The notes: generated by a model from the letters alone, not told the origin. Positions 13,249-25,339 are shown, numbered from the stretch's first letter. The stretch is DNA of 64,000 bases from Lentinus brumalis (GCA_001792895.1 MARA01000001.1:2666001-2730000), one strand, 5' to 3'. Numbers and translations: made by a program.

Positions 13249-13620
13249 CTACACAGGACACATCAAGACTGAGCGACTCGGGTCTACTGCGCAATGTCGT
13301 GAGTAGCCAGCACGCTGCTTACCTGCGTAGTCCTTGACTATGTACTGATTGATGTGCTTCGCGCGCAGGTCGTAGAACCACTTCCTTCCCGTAGTAGGCG
13401 GCGCAGGGTAGAACAGAGCGTCGCTCGAGGCTGCCCGCAGTGAGCCTTCTCGTGGGCATGTACACGTACTTGACGCCCCTGTGCGGTACTTCGAAATACT
13501 CACATGCAGAAGGTTGAGGTTTTGACGAGGCGCAGAGGCCTCTTCGCCACAGGTCCAAGCATCCCGACAAGAGCGAAGATTGAGCAAGCCCAGAGCAAGG
13601 TAGAAGGCGAGCAATTTCAT
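13249..13620 (-). CDS. Possible small secreted protein (doubtful)
   Basis: An open frame starting at MKLLAFYLALGLLNLRSCRD (ATG at 13620), with a basic residue, a hydrophobic core and small residues that could form a signal peptide. The later part includes ALFYPAPPTTGRKWFYDL and INQYIVKDYAG, followed by a GTAAGC donor-like site, so the true 3' end may be spliced. No family recognised. The reading frame remains open without the potential intron at about 13506-13432. The unit B copy is split by the retrotransposon. It could equally be a chance frame opposite a decayed plus-strand gene. Confidence 0.25.
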   Translation of the reverse strand: MKLLAFYLALGLLNLRSCRDAWTCGEEASAPRQNLNLLHVSISKYRTGASSTCTCPREGSLRAASSDALFYPAPPTTGRKWFYDLRAKHINQYIVKDYAGKQRAGYSRHCAVDPSRSVLMCPV

Positions 13621-13853
13621 GTGGGCAGAGAGGACGTGCAGAGAACAAGTCAAGGTGCGTGTCCGTCAACTCGCGCGCCTTGCCTCTTATGGGGACATGA
13701 CGTCGCGCGTTGCACTTCTTCAGAAGCGCTTTACTGACCTTTCTCTGCCAGACGCGTTTCCCCGGCAGCAGCCAAAGACACAAATCCAGCGACAAGAGGC
13801 AGCACCGTGCTGCCGTCCTTGTCCTCCGAGATTCGGAGTAACTAGCATTCCAG

Positions 13854-15400
13854 GTACGTAGCTTCGGGCACATTGCATTCCCTGGCGAGGTGAACTCACC
13901 TGAGCGTCGTCTTGTAGCGCGTCGACGTCAAGCTGAAGGCGTGCGGAGGATACAATAGAGCTGTACGTACTTCTAGTTGTTGTTCGTCACTAGCATATGC
14001 TGACATACTTCGGTGTTCTAGCAGGCAATTGCTATCAAGAACCGGCAAGACGTCAGGAGCAGCGAAGACTAGGAAGGATGCGGAAATTCAGGAAGCTGAC
14101 CGCAGTGATGTGGACGGGGAAAGAAGACGCACGCAGCCTTGGACCGAGGACGAATCACGCCCGTCCCATCAAGCGCCCAGAGCGCGGTTTGGCCGTGTTC
14201 CAACTTCCGTGGCTTTCACCTTCCTCCGTTCCTGCCAACTCGGTGAGTTTTTCTCGACGTCTTCCCCGTTCTAGGCTCACTTGACGAGGTTAGGAGCAGC
14301 GCACATCAGTCTGGCTCGGCCCTGCGGGGAGCAGCGGGCAAGCATTCCGCTGTATGGCGCATCGTCGCCTCACGAAAGCTCAAACTACAGGTGCGTAAGT
14401 CAGTCTTGAGCTGATGTGTAGTAGTGAGTGAACTGACATCGCGGTTGACGGGTTGATTCAGGTGCTTCGAGGCATCCCTGGTGTTCTCGGGCTCTTGGGC
14501 ACTCGGTAACGGCGGGCGACTGGACGCAGACTGCACACGTCGTCGAGACATGTATCCGGCTATGTGCGCGGACACGGTGAGTAGTATGTCGGCTCAAAAA
14601 CAGTTCTCACTGACCTTTGTCCTTCGCAGGCGGTCTACGGAAGCTTGCGGACATGCTCTTAGCCAAGTACACGGAGCGGTACCTGGCCCTTCAAGCTCCC
14701 CGTTTCCCGCCTACACGGTGATGGCTGGAGCTCGCTGCTCGACAGGATCGACTTGTCGCCGTCTCGACTCGTCGTCATCGCAAGCTCCCATGTGTCTTGA
14801 GGCCGGTAAGTGCAGTACTTCTACTGCATCTTCTCGACGACACGCTGACCATGCGCGCACAGCGATGGCAAGACGATCATACTGCTGCCAGTACTCGTCT
14901 GGGCCGCTCGCACTGTGATGTACCTGGCCCTTGGAGTTCACATACGGGCAAGTTGAAAGCCGCCGCTTGTTCGTCGGCCGCGTTTGATGGTGCGTGACAG
15001 GTATATATATGCGAGGGAGTTCTCGACACTAACACTGACACCTCGCCCGAGCAGTCCGTTCAGCCCCACTGGCGGGCAGGTCGAAGCCTTCGCACAGCTC
15101 CTCCGCGAGCTTGTTGCAGCGCATGTACCTGGTGAGCGATTGCGAACTTCTCTGCGGCATTCCCGGCACTGACAAACCGATTTGATAGCTATGTTCTCGG
15201 CCGCTGTGCGCGTCCGATGTCCAGTGAGTGTTTCCCGCTGCTCACGGCGATTTTATCGAGCCGGCAGATCGTGTTCCTGGCAGATCTCGCCGTGCGCGCT
15301 CGAGCGCACACGAGTGTTCGGAGTGTTTGGACGCGACACTTCGTGCTCTCGCGAGATGGTTACTCGGTATGTGGCAGAGATGGCGCTGCTGCTCGTACGT
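13854..15400 (+). pseudogene. Decayed intron-rich gene (unit A copy)
   Basis: Nine well-spaced intron-like intervals with fungal donors and AG acceptors: 13854-13917, 13963-14021, 14243-14289, 14391-14461, 14577-14629, 14806-14862, 14990-15054, 15132-15188 and 15224-15267. All are 44-71 nt, the normal size range here. The intervening exons have protein-like stretches, such as KLADMLLAKYTERYLALQAP (14650), DGWSSLLDRIDLSPSRLVVI (14720) and GDGKTIILLPVLVWAART (14863), but in different frames, with stops that splicing does not remove. I read it as an old protein gene broken by indels. No family recognised; the GDGKT stretch hints at a P-loop, which is speculative. A near-identical copy lies in unit B. 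Confidence 0.45.
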
Positions 15401-15666
15401 GGCTGACTGGAACCTCCCGACGGGCAGAGGACCGCGGCACGGCTGGAGAGCTGTCGCGAACGCTGGCTATCGAGCCCGGACGCACACGACGCTCGACAGC
15501 TCTGTCTGCTGGGCGAGCGGAGTGCTGTCCTTCACGGGGCTCGGGCTCGAAGCGGAGAGTGGAGGGGGTAACGAGGTGTCTGGGAGGGCACTTGGTCGGG
15601 TTCCCGGGCGGGTATGTACGACTGCGGCTTGCGTGGAGGTAATCGAGTGCTCCCCGGGTCGCGCAT

Positions 15667-17381
15667 TCACAGTCCGCGTGTCGTCCAGGTGACTGTCGCA
15701 GCGAGGAGGGCGGGTCGTAGAACGAGATATATTGTGCCGTAGTCTACACGCAATGAAAGACCGTCTCCTCCTACCTGCGAGTGCGAGTGCCGTCCATCCC
15801 CATCCCCACCCAATCTCTGCTCGCCCAGTCTCTCCCCGCCCACTGTCTCTCCCCGCCCACTGTCTCTCCCCGAGTCTCCCTGAGGTTGTCTTTCTCGCTG
15901 CAACAGGCCTGGCACAGGCACCAAACCGACGGCCCGCCCGGGTCTAGCCATGTACGACTGCCCGCCGACGCGGCCCCGGGGGTGACGCCGGCCAAGCAGC
16001 TCCGTCGAGTTCTGCGCATATCACTGAGTCAGATGCCGTGACTGGAGCAAACAGAGTTCTGTTTGGGACGTATCGCACCTCTGACACCTGTCGGACAACC
16101 AGATTACCTGTTTCGAAATCCTCCTCCACGGCGATGAGTACGCCGAAGCCTTGGACAGCGCCAGGCGTGCGAATCGGCTGAAGACTCCCGGTAAGTTTGC
16201 CGGCGATCACACAGGCAGGGAGCACTGACCTCATCCTCGCAGCGCGTCAGCTTGCCCTCACGCCCGACAATCAGATGGTGCCCATTGTCGTCCTCGACGT
16301 GCTCGTACCTCAGCGTCATGTGCGGCGCAGATCGCGAGCTACCGCTCGAACCACTGCCAGGATGCGACCGCGACACCGCAGAGGACGACGGATCGGTTGA
16401 ACGTGACCGAGAAGCCTCTGCAGACAAGTCCTTGGAAAGCGGCGACTGGCCTGCCGGACTGAAACGTCGTCCCGAGGACGCTGCTCCTGAGCTCGAGCGA
16501 CCGGAAGTTCGCCGAGCTCCTCGACGGGAGGCAGATGGACGATTCCAGACTGGGAGAAGTTCGACAGAGCGTGTGGGCCACCGGACGGACGCGTGGGGGT
16601 GGGATCGGGAGGGACTGGTCATCGTACGCACCGGGAATGAGCGAACTCGCGGCCGTGACAGATGCAAAGGCCGACGCAGCGACATCGGAGAGGTGCGGGG
16701 GATGTCGTGGATTGTAGACATCGTCGAGAGCGCAGAGTCTGGGTCCGAGTTGACGGGGACAGGCTCCCCGGCTGGTCCAGAGGTGAACAGGATGTCCCGG
16801 CCTGACCCGGAACCACTGCTTGTGTTCGGCAACGCAGTGGCAAACGTCCTCGGCGAGAAGGGGTTCGTGTGGGCTGGAAAATCGCGGAAATTGGGCTGCG
16901 AGCGGTCACTGGTCAGCCCAAGGGGAGCGCGTGGAGGATGGGGGATGGAGGTACACGAAGCAAGGGCAATCTGGGTGCACATGAAGTCGAGCGGTGTACT
17001 TACCTCTCGATGTCGTGACCGCTGTTTGGAACGGTGCGAGGTGCGAGAGGAGGCAGAGGTGGAGCCTGGCTTGGGGGCATGGAGCGTCTCAGACGCTGAG
17101 GTCGTCGGAATGCTGCCCGCGCTCGACGATCGAAGCAAGCCGGGTATCGTCTCGTGCCGCGGGGCCGTTGATTCGACATGCAAAAGGACGCTGTCGTCTG
17201 TGGAGAAGTCAGAAAAGAGAGGCGTACGAGAGCGCGGTGACATGCCAGAAGCCCTCTGTCCCGCAGCCGGCTGGATCCCGCTGAGCAGCGACCTGATGGG
17301 ATACACGTAGGACGCCGTGGGCGACGTGCGCTGGAGCTCCTGGGCAGCGCGGTCGTCGGCAGCGGGGTCGTCGGCAGCCAT
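15667..17381 (-). CDS. Chimeric truncated phytochrome (unit B): N-terminus plus novel tail
   Basis: ATG at 17381 matches the phytochrome ATG. The exon 1, 2 and 3 equivalents and their splice sites are kept, including TRCEDE with the bilin Cys and PIRTPGAVQGFG. Exon 2 has lost one base at three places (near 16505, 16614 and 16723), so the frame shifts and then returns. After exon 4 starts (16011, NSTELLG) the phytochrome breaks at 15990 and the same frame continues 107 codons into X (GRRHPRGRVGGQSYMARPG..., stop 15667-15669). The spliced product would be about 495 aa, with part of the PAS and no GAF, PHY, kinase or receiver. The intron 1 equivalent is 108 nt (110 in the full gene), so its retention would also stay in frame. 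Without a GAF pocket, stable bilin binding is doubtful; it may be a pseudogene or a regulatory decoy. Confidence 0.45.
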
Positions 17382-18838
17382 GGAGGTCGAGGAGGAAGGG
17401 CCGCAGGGCCGGCGGATGATGGTCAAGCGCAACCTTTGGGCGCTTCGCTGTGCGTGCTCTCGCAAGTTCTCGTTGCGCCTCTGCTGGCTTTTGCTCCGTC
17501 GCCGACCAATGCGGCCATGAGGTCTCTGCTCGCTGGCCCCGCCCAACGCCCGTCAGAGCCCACCCACTGTCCGTCCGCGTCGCTCTCTGCCGCTGCTCTC
17601 TGCCTCGCCCGCGCCGAGTCGTTCATAGCACAGACCGATCCGTGTACGAGTACGCCTGTAATGCATCTGCTGCCGTCTAGCAATACTCGAGTGCTCTCCC
17701 GTCCGTCCCTTGGCTGCACGCCCATACATCTGTGAGTCCCTCTGCGTCGTTCCGCCAGGCGCCGACCTCGCAGTCGCACTCCCGGTCAGTGTCCACCTCC
17801 CTCGCACACATCTTCTGCATCTCACATCTCCTCGCCCCAGGATCCGCTTCCACCTCGAGAACGCCCTGAATGCGGCTCATGCTTGCCCCCCGTACGCCCC
17901 GTCCTCTCCAGCTCCTCCCTCTCGCCGCGTACGTCACAACGCATCTCACCCGTGTCGCCCCTCGTGCAGTTCCAGCTTGCGGCGCGCGCGTTCGACGCGG
18001 TTCTCGCTGTGCAGAACGAACTTTATAGCCCTGCTCCACCACATTCGCCGCTCACACGCCACGACGACGTCTGCCGGGTCAATTTTGCACTCAGCAGGTA
18101 CGCATAACCTATCCGAGTCGGCCCATGTCCGTTTCCTCGCGAGGCATCAACTACCGCCGTCGCTATGCCGTGGACTCTGCCGCGGACTCTAGCCATCCGT
18201 CCGGGCTTCCAGCGAGCGCTGCTCACTCTCACGCGTTCTACAGCACTCGTAGAATCTACAGGACCACTGCAGGAGCTTTTGCGCCAGCTGCGCAAGAGTC
18301 TGCGACCGCCCGGACATCAGCCTCCACGGCCGCCCTAAGACCCCTCCCCCGCCTCCCCCAGCCGTGAGCACCGGCCGGACGCTGCTACGACTACGACTTG
18401 ATACCTCTAAGCGAACCCTCGAACTCCAACCAGAGCCATCGCACGCTCGCACTGAGCACGCAGCGCGTGCAACCCACCGCGATCACCCGCACCCCGCCAC
18501 CAAACCGGACATGCTGTCCCCCAAGACCGTCCGTGCGCGCCCAGATTCAAGATGCGGGACGCGCCGACCGTTCTGAGTCGGCCGCGAGAGCTCACACGCG
18601 AACCCGGCGAGGTCGGGAAACGCGTTCTCCCACCTCCCGACACTCTCACCGCCTTCCCGTCTCGTCCGCCCGCCGCATCGCCGCGAAACCAACGCGAACG
18701 AGCCTTAGACATCCAACTGCATACGGCGCACCGCTGGCCGACCGCTCTGACCGCTCCGGATGACTCGCCACCATCGCCCTCGACCACGGTGCGGCCCACC
18801 ACAAGATCATCCGTATCTCCTCCATCGAGACGCCTATC

Positions 18839-19423
18839 GTGCTGCAGCCAGCACAGGCAGGCTACGCTGAACGTCCTCCACCAACGTCTGCAGCCGCACC
18901 GAGAACCGAGCCGGTCCAAAAATCGCATCTAGGGGCGATTTCCTTTGCATTCTCGCCGCCCGACCGCCCGTCCCGGCTCTTCCGCCCGCACTCCATCCCA
19001 GAACGCCGCGAAACCGACTCAGAACGCCCACGCGAGTCGCACAGAGTGTGCACGACCCGGTTTTGCGCCGCCAGCACGAGTCTCAAAAACCGGCCGTCCG
19101 TCGTGTTCGCGGGACCGGCCCGACACAAGGCCGACCATATCTCCCGCACCCCGCACCCTCTCGCGCTGCCTCCAGCACCCCCGGAGCGCACTGAACAGCC
19201 GCTACTAGCTCGCCAATGCGCACCGCGATCCGAGCCGGTCTGGAAATCGCTCTCAACCGCGATTTCCTTTGCTTTCTCGCCGCCCGACGACTTACGCCGG
19301 CTCTCCTGCCCGCACATCGTCCCCGAACGGCGCGAAATCACGTCAGCGCTCTCAGAGGAACGCACAGCGCATGTGCGATCTGCTCTCGCGCCGCCAGGAC
19401 GCGTCTGAAAAATTCGGTCGGCC
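18839..19423. repeat. Two tandem diverged repeats, about 324-bp period (unit B)
   Basis: Unit B counterpart of the pair at 7491-8075, nearly identical in sequence. No function assigned. Confidence 0.6.
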
Positions 19424-20574
19424 GGCGGGAGCTCGGGATGGGGTCCAGAACCAAGTCGCGAAACCGACCCCGTGAGCCATCGCAGCAAGGCGAAACCGTC
19501 TCAAAGCTGCCATTAGAACACTACGAGCAGCATGCGACACACGCCGCGCCTTGAACCACCGGCAATATGAAGATCGACTGGCGCGGCTATGCCAAGAGGC
19601 AGGAGGTCGACATCCCGCCACGCCCGAACGACGACCATCCGCCACCGACGAACGCTTCTCCCAGCACTGGCACATCAATGGCGTGCTGGAAGACACGTCC
19701 GCATGATGCTTGAACCACAATCTCGCGCCCCGTGTGCGCCCGCTGTTCGGCCGCCCGGTACGTCGCCGTTCCCGCGATATCTCCCGGTCCCTCCACAGAA
19801 TCTCACGAAACATTGGCTCTTAGGCTACACCGACGCCTTCGCGTAGAACACGCCCTCTTACGCGATGTTCCGGGAGGATTCGCCTCACCTCCTTCATCGC
19901 AATCGCAAGACTGACCGCCAACACATCGGCGCCATCTCGGCCGGGATCAAGAACGGACGGCCGCGCAACCGCTGCGCATGGTGCGTACAAGCCCTCAAGA
20001 CTACGCACGAGCAATTCTGGTCCGAACGGAAGCCGTCGCAAAATCGACCTCGCGGGCGAGTCGGTCGGCTCGCTCGCGGAGCCAACTTCGCGTTCCAGCC
20101 AGTCAGCCGGCTGGACACCTCGGCGCGATGAGAGCGGGTACTGAGACGGTGCACGACGCGTCCGTGTGCTGCGAAGGTGCCGGAAACGAAAGCGAAGAAG
20201 CTCGAGATGCACGTCGGGCGCAGTGCCCGATCTCACGACAACAGCGGCCAGCGTGCCCGGGACCGGCCACGCCGCCGCAGTAGCAAGACCGCTGCCTGCC
20301 CAATCCTCCCCGAGTCGGGCACGATGCTCGTACTGATACGACGCTCGAAGCTCACAACACCGGCCGCCCGGCGGAACCGCGACAACATACACGCCGTCAA
20401 AAGGACCCTCACAAAGCCCGGGCCGACGCTGGACACAGGAAACCGGAGCGCACCGCAGACACAGGGTGTGCTCCGGGCTTCTGCGACGCAGCGCATGCCG
20501 CTGTGCATGCGCGTGAACATGAGAAGGCGAGCCCGAGCATGGAGCCAGGAGGACATGCTGCCGCGTGCTCTACC

Positions 20575-23500
20575 TTACTTAACGGAAACTGTACCTACCA
20601 CGAATAGATGTCGTTTGCCGGATTGCTTGCGTGTGCCGGAATGCGTGCTGCGATGGTCGGGCACCGCGGCCGGGAGAGCGGGCGGAACCGGTGGTCGTAT
20701 TGCTGTTCGCTGCGGACGTCCGGACAGTGCTCGTAGCGTAGACTTGCACGCTGCGTGAAGGGGAGGCCGCCGGCCTCCCCATGCACTCAAGTGACCTGCG
20801 GTATGAGTAGTCGGTGAGAAGCTCACTGCGGCGTGATTTAATTCGAATAGAACGTACTGTCTACACTCAAGTATGCTTGGAGTGTGGCCGACGAATTCTC
20901 GAACACTGTGGGAGGGTATGAGCACGAGATGTACCGTCGCTACGCTCTGGCGGTCGAAGTGAAGTACGTACCCAGAAAGTCCACTGCATGTGCATCATAT
21001 CGAGTCTCTGCTCGGCCTCGAGCTGCGAGTCGACCTGCACAGAACTGAAGAGATCATGAAGTTAGCGTTCGGCTGCCGCAAGTCATACAAAGCAAATCTC
21101 ACCATGGGTCAGAGCGCATCAGCGACTGACCAGGAATACTGGGCCCTCTGCCAGTCCTGTCCATGTACGTAGGACCGATCCGAAGGCTTCTGATGCGAGC
21201 CTTCCGCAGTGCGCGCATTAGCATTGAGTCGAGTGCGAGCTGAGCTCGTACCTAGCCTGGCGCGGGAGCGCAAGTAACAGCTCGTTAGATTTGCGACACC
21301 TGTGAGGTGCGTCAGCTTGTATCGAAGGAACGAGGCAGGAGAGCCCATACGTACTGATGATAATGGCGCATGTGCAGTTGTCGACACGAACTAGGAAGAG
21401 GCGGCGTGGTGATCTGTAAGATAGTCAGCAAGGTGGACTGCCGCCTGCCGCTCGTACGAACCTCCGTGCGAATAGAACATGGCATTCGAGCTGGGCTACG
21501 AATTAGCAGGAGCCAAGCGGTAAAAGACTGGACACATACTGACCTATGATCGAGTCTAAAGGGACGGCAATGGTCAGCCTACGAAGCGACCAAGGGGTGT
21601 GACATCGGAGACATACCTCAACAGTATCATCTTGAAGCAGCGTCGCCGGGACTGCGAGCTAAAGGAGACTATCAGAGACGGGCGTACATGAGCATGAAGA
21701 CGAGCCTACCCGCAGCCTGTCTGTTATGTGAATCAATGGTGAGGATAGCAAGGGGTGGAGCGACGAAGACAGAATCAAAGCAAGTATAGCTAAAAGCAGA
21801 TACAGTATCGCATATGATGACCAAGGTCGAGACGGAGGAGGTAAGAGGAGCTTTTATACGATAGACGAAGGATATGGTAGTGTTCATAGGACGACATAAT
21901 GGTATGCTCGTAGGGACATGGGGGCAAAATGGAGACTGCGAGATAGTGAGGGAAAGTAACAGACAAGAGCGAGTGCATGTGGTATTAATAGTCCTGTAAG
22001 TAGAGCATAACAAGTATGAGGCTGAAGGCTTCCGTGTATGAGGGAGGGGACGAAGGGAGGGGATGGGCATGGGTGCGGGTCGCCGAGATGGCGGGGTACT
22101 TATACATCTCCTGCTGCCCCAGTCACGAGCAGCAGAACCTTAAGTTGTTGAAAGACCAACATTCGCACGATGGACCACCACGGAGGGGCTCGTCCAACCA
22201 GAGAGCGACACGGCGAGACAGGGCGGAGAGCGGGCGAGGCTGTAGACTAACGAGGCTAGCGCAGTTACAGGTGAGCGAAGGATGTCTCGGTTATGGAGAA
22301 GCTCTGAAAGTATCGTAAGCTAGACGCCGAGAAGCTGATGTACGATTTCCGGCTCACAGTTTTGTCGTACAGTCCGCGGAGGAGAGGAGGAGGACAGGGT
22401 CCTGGAAAGCGAGTGATTGCACATGGTTTTCTGCAGAATCGAAGCAGTTCGAGGGTATGTGTGTACCTAGTGTAGAAGACGCTTACCTGTAGAGTAAGCG
22501 CTGAGCCTAAGGACTATGAACAGGCCTTTCAGGGGACCTAGTTCAGCGCATGGATGCTTAGGGGGTGCAGTGTTCGAGCACAGGACTGCCTGCCACTTTA
22601 TGGCCAATTCTGGGCACTTCATCAGCTCACATGTTCCTGTATAGGTAAAGTAGAGCTTACATAGTTCCTTCAAATTGGCGTATAAGCTTCTGCTGAGCCG
22701 GTCGAAAGCACATTGAGCATAGAGCGCACGCGCGAAGGTCGCGATTTCGAAGAGCGCTTAAATTCCCTTTTTCGTCCAAGCCCACTTCTGGCAACACTGA
22801 CGCGGGCTCCGGCCTGCTCGTCCGTTGTCGGGCTTGTATCTCAGGGCCAATAGCATTCTCCCGCAGCATCTGAGGCTACCACTACTCTCTGCTGCTTAGG
22901 GTTGGTATGTTGTATAGTCTCGAGCTCTGACTTTCAGCTAAGTACTGCTTCACAGGCTTTCTATACTGTTACTTGACATCTACCTGAGATGATAGCCACA
23001 GTCTTCGATAAATAATACACAGATGTATGCTGCTCGTCAAGCAATAACACTCTGCCACCAAACAATTCACATGTAGGAAGACATTCTGGCAAAACTGCTG
23101 GCTTTGTTCATGCTGTAATCAGACCCTGAGCAATCCAGACCCTTGATCTGGCATGGCCTCACCGCATGCTGTCTCTGTATTTCGATGAGCCGAGGCATCG
23201 AAGCCGTCCAAAATGGGCTACTTTCCCCCTGGTAACTTCCCCCGCTGATCGACCTACTGCCGCATTTCTCCCGGCCGTTGGTGTCATCCCCGTGAAACCC
23301 ATGAAGATGCTGAGCCTTCAGCCAGGTCTCTGCACTATAGGTTTTGAGTGGGAGTCCCAGAGACCGTAGCCTGCACAGACCGCACTATGCTTGGGGTTGC
23401 AGGTGCTGCCTGACTTTGAGGCGAAGATGCATGCCGATCAGTTGCTTCTCGAAGCCTGTGTACGTATTATCTATCTTTGGAGTCCTCATGGACCAAGTTG

Positions 23501-24593
23501 GTGGCACTCCCTCTCCTGACGCTGTGTACCTTGCAGAACTGAGTGGACTGGACTCACTTGTGAGCACTCAGAATATTATAGCATGGCCAGGAATGAGTAT
23601 TCAAATCTGAGCAGACAATAATTTGCCTCTGACAGAGGGAAAGAGACTCCCAGGATACGGACGTTTATGGAAGTTCTTGCGGCGCTCCGTCACGTCGCGC
23701 ATGCACAGAAGGATTGCGCCTATCGCAAGACCTCTTTACCGGCAGCGGCCAGAAAATGTTCGAGGCTGTATGCTCCCACGGAATATTCACACTATGTTGC
23801 CCCAGCTGGGGCTCGGGCTCTGGTTATTTCTTCAGAATCAGCATGTATTATTCACTCTCCGATCTACTGAACATTGCAGACCTCCCGACCCGTCCCTATT
23901 CCCACCCGGACGCGTACAACGCAACGGTGGGACTCCCACGAGCCCTCTCCTCAATCCACCACGTCCCCGTCCGCTCCACGACACGCATGTCCCTCTACAC
24001 ATCCTCGTCACTGAACACCTTCAGCCACTCACTGTTCAACGCAGCGAGTCGGCATTCCATGGAAGAACGTCCGCAGCCGCTGTCCTCCCACCTCAGCAGC
24101 TGTTTGTCATGGAGAGAACGACGTTGTCTGTGATAACGTGTAAGCACCCCGCTCCATCTAACCCTCCCTCTCGACGACTTACCGGGTCTTGGATGCTCAG
24201 CACACGTGAAGAATCACTCGACGGCGTGTTTTACGCAGCTGGATCGGCCATACCTACGCATGGACGCGTCTCTCACTCTCTAACAGTCAGCTAGACATCA
24301 GGTACCGTGTGTTCTCGGCTCGGGTATGCTGACTGACCGTTTCCCTTCGCCCCTGCTCGCAGAACCGCTATCACAGTCTGCTTCGAATTCGACAGCCTCA
24401 CCTGTACCCCATGGTTCCAAGTCCCTGGTACGACGCAGCCCAAGGAAGGTCACGAAGCACTCCGAGTCGGGGCCGTTGTTCTACGAGTAAGGTACGGCAC
24501 CTGGCCCTAATTGGGGTCTGCAACGTGTCAGCTCACGGTCAGCAGTCGCAGCGTCCAGGAATAGTATCGCGACGCGTTCGTGGAGGTAGATGT
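20575..24593. other. Near-identical part of X, unit B, no gene recognised
   Basis: Corresponds to 9230-13248 with only about one substitution seen by eye (C at 9818, T at 21163). No recognisable coding sequence; see the unit A entry. Confidence 0.4.
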
Positions 24594-24822
24594 CTACACA
24601 GGACACATCAAGACTGAGCGACTCGGGTCTACTGCGCAATGTCGTGAGTAGCCAGCACGCTGCTTACCTGCGTAGTCCTTGACTATGTACTGATTGATGT
24701 GCTTCGCGCGCAGGTCGTAGAACCACTTCCTTCCCGTAGTAGGCGGCGCAGGGTAGAACAGAGCGTCGCTCGAGGCTGCCCGCAGTGAGCCTTCTCGTGG
24801 GCATGTACACGTACTTGACGCC

Positions 24823-24827
24823 CCTGT
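24823..24827. repeat. Target-site duplication, left copy (CCTGT)
   Basis: CCTGT precedes the 5' LTR and is repeated at 32324-32328 after the 3' LTR. Unit A has a single CCTGT at the uninterrupted site near 13477-13481, which confirms a 5-bp duplication on insertion. Confidence 0.93.
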
Positions 24828-24854
24828 TGTCACAAAATGTGACCTTTCTAGCGC

Positions 24855-24920
24855 TTATCCGGTGGATAAGTGGGCTTATCATTAGTTATCTGGAGTTATC
24901 AGTAGTTATCATCATTTATC
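24855..24920. promoter_or_regulatory. Phased GATA-site array in U3
   Basis: Seven GATAA cores in 66 bp: TTATC at 24855, 24876, 24886, 24896, 24906 and 24916 and GATAA at 24865. Five consecutive sites are exactly 10 bp apart, close to one DNA turn. GATAA is the core site of fungal GATA zinc-finger factors; binding is inferred. The same array is in the 3' LTR at 31854-31919. Confidence 0.65.
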
Positions 24921-25175
24921 GATGTTTATGATCGCTTTTTAGCTTCTTTAGGGATATCTATTACATCATTGGTCCAGATCCTTCTAGGACCTTGGTCCTA
25001 GAACCTTCTAGATAGTTGCCTAGTAATGTAGTGCACGCTATTGGTCAGTTACTTGCTGAGTAATAGGGCTACCTCAGCACACATGACTCAGCCTTACTCA
25101 GCTGGTCATGTGATTAGCTTAGTAACATAGAGTACCAGGGGTCTTCCCCAGTCCCAGGGGGGCTGGGGCTACATG

Positions 25176-25183
25176 TATATAAA
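25176..25183 (+). promoter_or_regulatory. TATA box of the LTR promoter
   Basis: TATATAAA in the 5' LTR, about 150 bp before the LTR end, in the expected position for the U3 promoter. The 3' LTR copy is at 32175-32182. Confidence 0.6.
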
Positions 25184-25326
25184 CCACCAGTCTGAGGCCG
25201 GCACCCTCAGACTTATCCACTTATTGTCTAACCCATCTAACAACTCTGGCCTAACAAGCCCTCACCTTTTCCCCACACTTATATTTCATAACTAGTGAGT
25301 ATTGTATTTGGGCTTACTGTTATATT

Positions 25327-25339
25327 TGGATAAGTCTGC
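25327..25339 (+). other. Candidate primer-binding site
   Basis: TGGATAAGTCTGC begins 2 nt after the 5' LTR. A TGG start matches the complement of a tRNA 3' CCA end. The tRNA was not identified. Confidence 0.4.

Larger units (their letters stand above)
4655..15989. repeat. Large tandem repeat, unit A (P + X)
   Basis: First of two full units of about 11.3 kb. It starts inside phytochrome exon 4 (GGCCAAGCAGCTCC), runs through the phytochrome 5' end (P, 4655-6183) and then the 9.8-kb X block (6184-15989). Unit B starts at 15990 with the same P breakpoint. The offset from A to B is about +11330 near 6.1 kb, +11345 from 9.2 to 13.48 kb, and +18846 after the retrotransposon in B. Confidence 0.92.
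24828..25324 (+). repeat. 5' LTR (497 bp)
   Basis: Begins TGTCACAAAATG and ends GCTTACTGTTATA. The same 497-bp sequence recurs at 31827-32323 with no difference found by eye. The ends are TG...TA rather than the common TG...CA. It holds a GATA array, a TATA box and a 10-bp-arm palindrome (TTCTAGGACC / GGTCCTAGAA) at about 24982-25003. Confidence 0.95.

Noticed and set aside
14863..14950. P-loop helicase call from GDGKTIILLPVLVW
   Set aside because: No second helicase motif could be found in any frame nearby; the match is too short to name a family.
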